NCBI GenBank assembly: GCA_007922195.1
Contig: ML681997.1
Location: 6,333,156 to 6,397,155, forward strand
Direction: 5' to 3'
DNA: 64,000 nucleotides
From: Podocnemis expansa
Lineage: Eukaryota > Chordata > Testudines > Podocnemididae
Below are positions 1 through 12,300 of the stretch, piece by piece. The notes under the pieces were generated by a model. The model saw nothing but the letters and a program-made list of their open reading frames with translations, searched no databases and was not told where the DNA came from. How positions within the stretch are numbered: the first letter of the stretch is position 1; every line of letters begins with the position of its first letter. Both the position numbers and the translations under genes were made by a program.

Positions 1-87
1 GTATAGCTCCATGCACGGCATGGACTGTGTAACTCCCCTTCCATGGAGGTAGCAATGCTTATTTATCAGATTCTGTGTCCATCTTAG

Positions 88-338
88 GGACGGAGGAGAC
101 TTGCTCGCGATGCACTAATTGCTAAAAAAGAAAATGAAGAAGATAAAATGCAGGACAAATTAAAAGATAGCAACAAAGAAAATAAAGATGTTGAGGAAAC
201 ACTAGAGAATGCAGAGAAGAAAGAAAGTGAGCCAGCGCTGGGGAAAAAAAGCACACCAAAGCAAAAAGAGAAGAAGATGAAAAAACAGGAGGAATCTGAG
301 AGAGAATCTGATGAGGAGGAAGAAAGAAGGCAAGAGAG
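88..338 (+). CDS. ARID4A: ARID4A exon, charged linker
   Basis: Starts after a CTTAG acceptor and ends before GTACGC. It encodes [19 protein letters not shown] then a Lys/Glu-rich linker ending RRQE(R). It enters in phase 0 and leaves two bases of an Arg codon. The linker sits between the upstream ARID domain and the chromo-barrel. Positions 1-87 are intron. Confidence 0.88.
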
Positions 339-3300
339 GTACGCCTTAACTTACATCTGCTCTTTTGGAGAGTGCCTATGCGGTAGCACAGCAGCAGTCT
401 GTGTTGGAGTACAAGGAAGGTTTAACTCTTCATTTCTGGAGATCAGACATGAATCCAGTCTCTGATTTTCACCCCATGCCATAATTGGCCCCTTCCTGTG
501 CATCTCTGAAGCAGCAGAGGCCTGCTCTAGCTCTAGCCTGGGAGATGGCAGCTGGTGCTTCCTTCAAGAGTTCAGTCAGGGAAGGCAGCATTTGAGTTTT
601 GGGGACCATACAGGAGTTTCTTTTGGGGATGCTGCCCAGGTTATATACTGAATCAGTGTGTCCCTGGAGGCAGTAGCTCCTCTTGTCCCAGCCCCACTTC
701 TGGGTTTCTCTAGCCAAAAGCGTCACCAGCCCCTTATCCACCATTTGTATGCAATATGCACTGCTGCACGACTTCTCTTAATAGACTGCCTGCCACTGCA
801 GACTTGGATTATATTAGTATTTGTGCACAGTGATACGTCCAAGCACCAGCTAGGCCTGGGGCTTCTTTGCACTTGGTGTTGAATAAGCACAGTTAGAGAG
901 AGTTTCCCACACTCTGTCTTGTCTGTTGGTATTTGTATTGCATGTTTTGGGGCAGAAAGTGAATCCAGCATGCAAGCAAAGTGGCTAATAGTGGCTGGCA
1001 AATGCCCAATTTGCTAATTTTTATTTTTAGTTGCATATATTATACAGTACAGGAGAAGATGACTTAAGAGCAGAGGAGATGGGAAAGGGAGAATTAAAAA
1101 TGAAAGGGAGAGATGAATTAAAAAGGAAAAGGAGGACAGAGTAACATGTAGTGCAGTGAGTGTGACAGGCAACAGACCAGTGTGAAAGAATGAGGACATG
1201 TTGGAGCAAAGAGCCTACCAGCAGACAGAAAATAATATCCACAGTAAAAACTGAGAGGCAAAATAGGTAAAAAACACTGCTGTCCAGCGGCTGTAAAAAC
1301 AGGCTTGGCCTTTTCTCTCCCTGCTATTCCTGTCTACCCCCTAGCTCCATCCTGGGATTAGCTTTGCTCTATGTGACATCATTCTTCCTCTTTTTTAGCC
1401 CATGTGCTGGGGGGAAGGGGTTGTATTCAGGGCACAAGCTGTGTGACTCTGCTAATGTCTTTTTGTTTCAAGCAATTGAAATATGTGTTGGTTGAATTAT
1501 CTCATTCTGATGCACTTGTGGAAAAAATAGCAACTTCAAAGAAGACTGCTTTTCAGTCAAAAGAAAGCTCTTGCAGAATGACACAGCAAGCAAAAATTTC
1601 ATTCAAGCATAGGTGCAGTGTGGATGTATAGTTGGTTGCATAGATACATTAAATATATCTATCATCTCTTGGTCATCTTTCTTTCAAGTACTAGCTGCCT
1701 TGGCCATCTTCTTTCCTTTTGGTGTAAACTGTTATTACAGCAAGACAGGTTAGTCAGAGATGAACTAATATTTATCTTTTGTTGAAAACAAACTTTTTTT
1801 TTTTTTTTTGACGAATTTGTCTACTTGCAACTCCTTTTAGTTCTAGGTTTTGTCTCAGTTCCAAATCATTTGGTGAAAAGGCATTGTAAATACGTAGATC
1901 AGGTGAACCACTGGTTATCAAGAAAATATTTTTCAGGCACTCAGTCCTTATTATGGAACTTTTTCTGAAGTTAAATGGTGGATACAATTTTAAAAAGAAG
2001 CTGTTAAGAATTTTTATCACTGTTAGGAGGCATTTGTTGTAACCTGGTATTTACCACTTTGCCCCAGTGGAACTGATTAGCTATCTATAATAGGGCCATT
2101 ACATTGACAATGTGAATGGCTCATGGAATGTTAAGTAAATTGCAGAAGGTAGAAAATTTTTAAAATGGCACATCAAAACCAAACTTTAAGAATAAAAATT
2201 ACTGTCTTCATGCTCAGCAACAGTGAGCTAATTAATGTAGTTTCTCCACCTTCTTTCTATCATCTGCATATGTTTTAAAGGATAAATTTAAAACCTTTGA
2301 GGTAAAGTACATAATCCTGTTAAAATGTGATGTGAATAAATGTATAATTTTTTTAACACTTCTGACTGAAGTAATTGGAGGTGTTTGACCTGAAGAAGCG
2401 ATGCCCAAGCTCATTTTTTATACCAGTGGCTCCCAACCTTTTCTCTGGTGTGGCACAGTTCGATGCCTTTAATTATTTTGAGGCACACCACCATATCATC
2501 TCCAAATGAACCCACAAGCCAATCCTGCATTCTTCAAGTAGTTTTTCATAAAAATTCTGTGGCACACCTGCTCAGGCCTGCCAGCACACCTGTGTGCCAT
2601 GGCACACTGGCTGGGAAACACTGTTTTATACATTCTACTTCATGAAGAAAGGAACATCCAAATGCAAACTCTTCTCTTCACCTTCCTCTCATTGTAAAAA
2701 GGGAATATGTGTCTATGCTTTGGAAATTTTTGCTCTTCTTGTAATTAAGTTATCAATGGGCATTCATAAATATACTTTGCTGCAGGGAGGAAATTGAAAA
2801 CAAAGGAGAATCAGAAGGAGAGGAAGATGAGGAGGACACAGAGCCCTGTCTAACAGGAACCAAAGTGAAAGTAAAATATGGACGTGGAAAAACTCAGAAA
2901 ATTTATGAAGCCAGTATTAAAAGCACAGAAATCGATGATGGGGAGGTTTTGTATTTAGTACATTACTATGGCTGGAATGTAAGGTAAGGAGAAATTACCT
3001 TTTAACTTCATTTTTATGTAGTAAGAGGATTTTTGTGTTCAAAACAAGTTTTCCTTTTTAAGCGATGTCCTAAAAGGAAGAAGAACAATAGGTCTCTTGG
3101 CCTTACAGTGACTTAGAAACACAAAATAGGTCAGATCCTGCTAACATTTTTTTTAACATGGATACTTGTGCTCACATTTGAATATTCCTGTTGAAATCAG
3201 TTAAATAACAGATGTAAGCATTTGCAGGGTTTTAGACAATTTCTGCTTAAAACTGTGAGTAGTATTGTTATCTTAAATTGGACTTCTTGTAGTACATCTT

Positions 3301-6300
3301 GTGCCTGGTGTTAATTGTCAGCAGGATTTAGACCCCTTTGTGAATATAATGAGCTATGATAGTGGCTTCTAAATTATTCTTGCTTTTTTAAAAAAACTGT
3401 GCTTTCATGTATGTCACATAAACTGTATTGCATTTATTAGTGGGGTAGCTTACATCGTTGTTGGTGTATTGAACTCTAATTTCAGCAACAAAAAATGCTG
3501 ACAGTTGAACACTGGCTATTAGTAAAGAGAATGTATGTTTTAAGAAATTCCTGATGGAAGTGAGCAGGAAAGCTGAACTCTGTGGATCTGCAGAAGAACA
3601 TCCATCTAGCCCTTGTGTTGTGTTACAAAAAAGTGCATTCCTTATATTCCATATTTCTTTATTCTTACAAACAATTCAACTTGTAATGCCACAAAACTCA
3701 AATATATTTGGAAATGTTTTCCTTGTACATGAAAATTGGAGATGACCATTGCCTTGAATTCTTAAGAAATCCTAAGCAGACTACATGATGTCATAATGTC
3801 ACTCAAGGAAGATTTGAAGGAAACATTTTTGACCAAACTTGTATTCAGATCCCCTTTTTAATAATAATAATAATGATGCAGGAGAGTTTCAAAGGCAGAA
3901 ATAGCAGATAGGCACCTAATTTCATTTAGGCCTTTGAAAGTCTCCCCTTATACATAAAAAAAATTTGTTACACTTCAAAAGTGCCACAAGGCGCCTTGTT
4001 TGTTCTGCTGAACTAAATTAACAACACTACCTCTTTGGAACTCCACTAATACTTAGTGTCTTTTGCCAGAGCATTTGAAAACTCTTTAAAAAAAACAGGA
4101 AATTATGATTATAACAATGTTAAACATGGGGAAAATAAGGCGTGGAGGGATTAAAACTGCATTTCCTAAGGTCACATGAAGTTGATGGAAGAGTCTGTAT
4201 TTGACTCCAGGTCACCTGACTTCCAGTGCTTTGCTGGCAGGAGACCAGGAAGGTCTGCACCTTCAGATTTCTTCAGGCTCTTAGGAAGGTAATTGTAATA
4301 AAACATAGCACTAAATGCATTTTGAAACATTAGATATTTAATGTATTTCTAAAAAGGGATGGGGCTCTATTTTTAAAATTTTTATTAAAGTCTTTGCAAT
4401 TTAGCTTTGAACCATCAAATTATAATAAAACAGGTTTGTTTTTTTAAATTGTAGTAACAGTGCTCTGTGTTTTGCCCATAGATACGATGAATGGGTGAAA
4501 GCTGATCGGATTATCTGGCCTTTGGACAAAGGAGGACCAAAGAGAAAACAAAAGAAAAAAACAAAAGTAATATTTATGAATCATTTAAACTTGTGGTAGA
4601 ACTTAATGGCTCCCTCTGCTCCTCAGAATAAGAGTTTTAGTTGTTCACTCCCTAATCGACAGCCCCGCCCCCCTTAATGTGTAGGCCAAAAATGATGACG
4701 CTTAATGATAAGCAGTGATGTATATTCATAGAATGCCAAATTTTTGTGTCTTCAGAATAAAGACGACCATGAAAAGGATGAAAAGAAGGATGAGGAAAAG
4801 CAGAAATCAAAACGTGGCCGTCCCCCTCTGAAATCTACTCTGCTGTCAAACGTGTCTTGCAGTTTATCCAAAGCATCTAATAGTGAAGGTAAAGCAGGAG
4901 TCAGAAGTGTATGGAGCAATTTGTCAGATTGCTTGCCATAACCAAATGGAACAGAAGGCACACCTGAGGCAGTTTTGTGTGATGCTCAGTTGCTCGTACA
5001 TAGGAAAAATGTGTATAAATACTAATAATGTAACCCGCACATTAGTGTGAAATCTTTAATAAACATGTTGCTGTAAGTCAGCAGCTGTGAAATCCTATGT
5101 AATCAGTCAGTTTACCATCTATGTAACATATTTTTCTACATCAATTGAGTTTTGTATTTGATTTTTTAGGAACACCTCGCAGACAGACAAGACGTAGCTC
5201 AGGAATGTTTGATTCTGATAGAGGATCAAATGGTGAGTGATCTCTGTTCTATGTTTCGTTTTCTGTACCTTTTTGAGAAAAAAATTCTCTCTCCCACCCA
5301 CTTTTTTTGTGAATTTTAATGCTCTTGAAAGATCTAAATTGACACCAGTGGAGAGAAGAAAAGTCTCTGTTTCTTTCCCAAGTAAATAGGAAAAGGGCTG
5401 CTACCCCATTTTCTTACACCAGTTTGCTTCATTCCTAATTCAGAGATAAAATTGTGACCATTACAATGGTCACTCAGTCTTCACGCTCACAGTTGATGCA
5501 TTCAGGTGTGAGGTTGGTTAAGCATAAACAGTGGCAGTTTGTGTTGATGATAAGAACCTATATCTACCATAGTAGGAGATGAATTAAAGCCACCAGCTCA
5601 TTTCAGATAGGTCTTTGCACAACTGTTGGGCACCATGACATTACTATAGCTATGGCTTCTGATTTAAACCAATGATTTTTACAAATGAAATGTCTGTAAC
5701 CAGACTTCTGAACCATCCATTCCTTTTTGAAGTGAGATGAGTGGGAAGGAACTCTTTTAGATTAACATGTAAGTTATAAGGAGACCTGTAAAACTATCCT
5801 GTCCTCTTGAAAGTGATTTACCATATGTTCTCGGTTATAAGCTGATCCGTGCATAAGCTGACCCTTCAATTCTGAGCCCAAAAAGAGGCAAAAATGGGTG
5901 ACCCATATATAAGCCTAGGTCCCCTTTTGGCCTTGATTCCTAATTCCCCCACCCAGTGCCACTGGCTTCCCCCGGAGCTCCCAACACCCGCCTTAACTCC
6001 TGAAATCCTGACGCTGCTTTTCCCATCCCTCACCTCTTTCTCCACTCCTCCTCACTCCTGCCCCCCTGCTTGCTGCCGCTTTCTCTGTTCCCTGCTGCTG
6101 TTCCCCAACACCCCTTCGGCTCCTTTCCCATCACCCCCCCCCAACCCCTACTGCTGCTTTACCTGGCCTCCCAGGCACCCCCTCCCCAAATCCCCAGGCC
6201 CTGTCACCGATTCCTTGGCCTCCCTGAACTCGCCACCCCCATTGAAACCCCTAGGCCCTCCTGCCTCTTTCCCTAGACTCCCCGACCCCCTCCCTAGCTC

Positions 6301-9300
6301 CTGCACACTGCCGCCGCTTTCCCAGACTCCCCAACCCCCGCCCTAAATCCCGGGCCCTGCCGCCGATTCCCTGGACTCCCGCACGCACGCACGCCGTGCC
6401 CAGGCAGAGCCCCCTTACTTGGCTGCCCCAGACACCGGGGTCCTCTCCTGTCTCCAGCCCAGGGCACCCCGGCCACACTGTGGCTCCAGCTGGCTGGCAG
6501 CATGGTCAGTGAAACTGCTGGGCTAGGACTGTCTACCGTATTCACCAATGTATAAACTGAGTGCCTGTTTTGAAGCTAGTTTTCAGGCACAAAAATCTCA
6601 GCTTATACATGAGTATATATGGTATATCTGACTGATTTCTCCCAAGAGAAGCATTTACACCAGTGCTACCATTCTTCCACAGAGATCTAAAGTAATCTCC
6701 AGAAAAACTGTAGCAAAAATAGGTTGCATAGTGCCATGTATTTGGACCTTAGAGTTGGTGCAAAATCAAAACACTTGAATTTCTTAAAGTGATTTTTGAT
6801 CCCATATCTGTGTGGGTTACTAAATAGTATTTGCATGACTAACATAACAAATTGTGGTTTGACGCCGACAACCTGAGGTATTACTTTCTTGGCAGATTCT
6901 GGTTCTTCAGACAGTGAAGCTGAAGAGACATCTGAAAAGAATATGAATGAAGAATTCTCTCCAGAAATTTCAGAATTGGAAAAAAATGAAAAACTAATTG
7001 ATGAGAAACCTTCTGAAGAAAACCCAAAGATCCCCCATGCATTGATAAAAGAAAATGACAGGACGCAAGTGCAGCCTCTAGAAACTTTGAAACTGGAAGT
7101 TGAGGAGAGTGAACAAATAGTTCAGATTTTTGGAAACAAAGCTGAACAAGTGGAAGAAACAAAAAAAGAGACTGAACGGTCACCTAAAGGGAAGGGAAGA
7201 AGGAGCAAGACAAGAGACCCCACCTTAGAGAACGTAAAAATTTCACTGGGAAGCCAAGAGGAGGGAACAAATGAAACCTTTATAGAATCTGAAAGATCAG
7301 ACATTTCTTCCTTAGAAAGTAAAGAGTTTTCTACCTCTGCTGAAGATGAAACAGACACTTGTATGAAAGATAAGAAGTTCTTGAAAAGGAAAACATTGGA
7401 ACAGACATCCCCTGAGAAGAAGGTACGACGAGAGTATGAAATTGAAGTGCCAAATATTGTGTCTGAGGAGAGGACCAATGAATGTATTGGGATGGAGGAA
7501 TGTAAAAACGCCAGCGATGAAGAATCACTCAGAACTGAAAATGAGGAAATGCCCTCTTTAGTAGCAGAGTCAGATCAACATGTTCAAGAGCTGACGAATG
7601 AAAACTTTGAATGTATATCGCAGGAAAATGAACATGTTCCATTAAAAGATGAGGATGATACTATGCCTCAAATTGGACCTGAAAATCTACTTTGCCACGA
7701 AGTGGACTTGGATGACTTTGATGAAAAGGAGAAGAGCAGTTGTGAGGATGCAGTAACAGAAAAGCGTGACCCCAACACATCCACCTCAAATCCGTCTGCC
7801 TTACCCCCTGCAGTCCAGCCTCACTTCTCTGTGGCCTCACCCCCTACTCTTAGTCAGGATGAATCACGCAGTATAAAAAGTGAAAGCGATGTTACTATTG
7901 AAGTGGACAGTGTAGCAGAAGAATCTCAAGAGGGTCTTTGTGAAAGTGAGTGTGCTAATGGATTTGAAGCCAGTACCACATCAAGCAATTGTAGTATAGC
8001 AGTACAAGACAGAGATGTTGGCGAGAAGGGTAAGTGTTTTCTTTGTGAAAAGCCAATCTCTCTCTTGACAATTCTTGAAACCATTGTAAGTCTTCTGTTG
8101 CTTTGCTAAGGACTGTTGGCTCAAAATTGGTATTTGGCTTCCTCTAAAACTAGTTTTTGAGTTCAATCTGTTGGTTATAAAAAGGATTTTTTGAAGGTAG
8201 AAATATTTAAGAGGTGTGTGTTTCTTTTCCTTCAGGTCAAAAAAGGCCAAGTGATGGCACTAGTGGGACACTGGCAAAGAAACAAAAGCGAACTCCAAAG
8301 CGATCAAGTGCTGTAGCCAAAAATGAAAAGAATGGAACAGGTACATTGAGGCAAATATTTATGTCATGTCATACATCAGATGTGTAGTAATCCATCCTTT
8401 TCATATTTGTTTGCCATTGTACATGTGTAAGGGTTTCCTTGCCAGGGCCTTTAACTAGTGTTGACTGAACCACTGACTATTAATCTAGTAGGCTGTACCA
8501 GCTGTTTAGTAACCATGGTATCTGGTAATCTTATGACCATTATCATTGTCATTTTCATTAGCAACTGTCTTTACAAGGCGGTTGAATGTGAGACGATACC
8601 AAATATTTCACAGTTAGTCCGGATATGTGTTATCATATCCCTGTGCTTGGTGAATAGAAACACTCCCTTGCCTCAGAAGCGCTTGAATGCAGTTTTTCAA
8701 GGAAGAAGCATTAATTATAACATACAGTATAAGAAAAAATATAGAGAGCGAAATGAGTTAAGTATAACACCTTCTGTAAGAAGGACTTTTAGATCTGATT
8801 GACATTTTGATCAAACTTGTGATCTTTTTAAATCCAGCTATAGAAAGTCTGGATTTACTGTATATAGTCACGTATAAGCCAAGATTTTTGTGCCTGAAAA
8901 TTGGCTTCAAAACAGGCACGCAGCTTATACACAGGAGAATACAGTAGACAGCCCCGGGCTGGCAGTTTCCCTGACCATGTGGCAGGCCGGAACCCCAGGG
9001 TTGCTGGGTGGCCATCTTGGGCAGTCGGCCTGGGCTGGGGCTGGAGTAAGGAAGGGACCCTGGAGTCTGGAGCGGCCAAGGAAGGGGCCCTTGTGGGGGA
9101 GTTGGCCTGGACGTTGAGGGGGGGATTCAGGGAGGCCAGGGAAGCGGCTGCAGGGACCGGGGTTTGGGGAAGGGGTCAGGGAGCCTGGGGAAAGTGATGG
9201 CAGGGCCAGAGGGTTTGGGGGGGGTTCAGGGAGGCCAGGGAACCCTGGCAGGGCCTGGGCGTTTGGGGGGGGGGGGGGGGGCGGGGCGAGTCCGGGGTAC

Positions 9301-12300
9301 GTGACAGGATGGCCTGGGGTTTTTGGGGAGCCCATGGAAGCGCCGACAGGGCCTGGGATTTGGGGGAGGAAGGTGCCTGGGAGGCTGGAAAAAGTGGCAG
9401 CAGGGGTCGGAGGTGACGGGGAAAGGGTGTTGGGGAACAGGAGGGCAACAACAGGGAACTGAGAAGCAAGCAGGGAACAGCAGTGAGGAAAGGGTAGAGC
9501 AGGGGGCAGCAGAAGGAGCGGGGGGGGCAGCAGTGAGGAATGGACAGAGCAGGGGGGCAGGGGAAAAGCAGCAGCAGAGATTTGGGGGTTAGGGAAGCTG
9601 CCCTGGACTTCAGGGGAAGCCAGCAGCAGCGGGGCGGGGGGAGATTAGGGGCCAAGGCCAAAACGGGACCTCGGCTTATACATGGGTCACCCATTTTGCC
9701 CCTTTTGGGCCTCAGAATCGGGGGGGTTGGCTTATACCCGAATATATACAGTAGTTGTGTGTCCCCTTAGAAGTAATAAATGCCTTTGATAGTTAAAGGA
9801 ATCAAATCAATAAGTTAATACAGTGTCAGTGCCAACAATGGAATGTTTCGTATTTAAAATTTCAAATAAGTATTTTGGGTTCCACAGTGACTACAGCAAA
9901 AATTGTTTATAGATTGTTAAATATGCAGAATGATAGGGTTGAAATTTCTGTGTGAACTCAATTTAAAATTTCCTGAGACGTGCATGTTTGAAACAAGCAA
10001 GGAGTCCAGTGGCACTTTGAGACTAACAAATTCATTTATCACATGAACTTCCGTGGGAGAAAATCCCACTTCATCAGATGCTTGAAATGTGAATCTTTAT
10101 TTTGGCATCATTGTAAGAAGTCTGGCACATGTTTTTGTTTTCATATTTTATAAAATAAATTGAATAACTATGCACTGAAATTCAAGATCCCATTGCTTTT
10201 TTTAATTAAATATGACATGAGAGATGCATGCTCTTTGTTGAAATGATCATACATTGTTCACATCTATATGTCATTAGTTCCTTTTTGCTCTGAAAAGTGA
10301 CTCTAAGGCCTTGTCTATACTGAAATAACTAACTGTGTTTAAGTCACACCTTCTGCTTTTTTTTGGCAGTGAACACTTATTTTGGAATAAATTTCATTTT
10401 TTGTTGGTAAAAATTCTACTTTCAGGGGCTGACCCAGCCCCTGAGTGGTTGCACCATGGTAGTTAAGATGAGTTCTGGCATGCCTGAAGATTCATCTTAT
10501 AATGTATCTAACAAAATTAAAAAAATATTAAAATTTGGTTTCTCAGTAAATTGAAACAATTTATGAACACACACAGGGAGCAGGGCCTTTTGCATAAGGA
10601 AGCACAGTTCATAGAATCATAGGGTTGGAAGGGACCCCACAAGGTCATCTAGTCCAACCCCCTGCCAAAAAAGCAGGACCACTCCCAGTAGATTATCCCA
10701 GCCAGGGTTTTGTCCAGCTGGGCCTTGAACACCTCCAGAGATGGAGATTCCACCACCTCCCTAGGTAGCTTATTCCAATGCTTCACTACTCGCCTAGTAA
10801 GAAAGTTTTTTTCCTAATATCCAGCTGGACCTCCCCAGCTGTAACTTGAAACCATTCCTCTGTTACTACTGAGAACAGTTGAGTTCCATCCTCCTTGGAG
10901 CATCCCTTCAGGTAGTCGAAGGTTGCTATCGCTCATCTTTTACTTTTCTGATCATAACCATAGTTTCTTCTTTGGGTGCTTGCTCATGCTGACTCCAGAT
11001 AGGGGTGGGTGCGTGTAATGTATATAGTCCGCAGGAAAGTTTTCCCTGAGTGGTACCCATAGGATCAGTTCTGGTGCCACTCTGGAGTTGTGCTTTCCTG
11101 GCACCCTATATAGGACCTTGCCAACCTTCTGTGTCTTCACTTCCTTCTTACCACCATTGACAGTCACTGGAACACTGCTTCTCTTGCATTGCAAAAATAT
11201 TTAGTAAGTAGAGATTAGTGTCATCTCAGAATATAAAAGTGTACTTCCACTTATTGGGTAGTCCGGTGGCTTCCAAACTCTAGTGCATTGCACTCCACCA
11301 ACCTAAAATGCCACCCTTGTGGTACTAACACCGATGTATGAAAACCATCTTAAAACTTAAGTGTTGTTAAAGCATATTGGATCAATAGTATAGCTAGGTA
11401 TATAAAAAACTGTAGTCTTCCAAAATATTAATAAATGCATTATAAACTTATCCCATCTGAGATGGTGGAGCAAAGTTATTTTTTAAAAGAATTCTTCAGT
11501 CTTGGGGTATGTCTTCACTGACGGTGCAAATTCACCACTGTTAGATCAGTTCTTTGGGATTGATTTGAACAGAAGTGGGGACCTTCTCAATTGATCCAGA
11601 AATCAACTTAATGAATACCACATACCCGCCACCACCAGGAAAAAAGTAATACTGTGTTGAAGGAAGGGCATTTCCCATTGGCACAGCATAGTCAGGACTG
11701 GACACTCATTAGAATTTAAGAAGTTGTTGGGAGATGTGAAAGGAATGTAGAGTAACTTGTCTATCTCCTGTTGACTGCTACTGAACTTTGCAGTAAGTGT
11801 AGACCAGACCTTAAGCTGGAGGACACGTACCATTTGGAGGTAGTCTGTGTTGCACTGGTGGTGCATGTATACTTCCTATGTCAGAACTTGTTGGAACTAG
11901 GTAGATGTGCCCACCCCAGCAAGAACAACCCATTCCACAAGAGCACAACTGTCTTCTGCCTGCCCCGGTCCCAATCCAGGACATTTGTAGAGTGGCCACA
12001 TAGTCCTCAGTTCACCCCTTTGCTGCCTACTTTGTTATTACCCAACACACTAGAGATGATGTCACTTTCGGCAGTGCATTATTTAAGTCTGTGAAGCTTT
12101 GAACCCCAACCCCTCCTACTGTCTAGCTGGGAGTCACTACTTGGAATTAACATGAACAAGCAATCAAAGAAGAAAAGATGGCTACTGGCCTTCTGTAACT
12201 GTCACTCTTCAAGATTTGTTGGTCATGTCCATTCCTAGACCCACTCATCTACCCTTCTGCTGGAATAAGCCAGCAAGAAAGAACTGAAGTGGGGGGTCAG

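Noticed and set aside
5894..6346. 150-codon open frame, Pro-rich, on the plus strand
   Set aside because: It lies fully inside the C-rich core of a repetitive element; its mirror frames on the other strand and in copy B (9176-9694) show it arises from low-complexity units.
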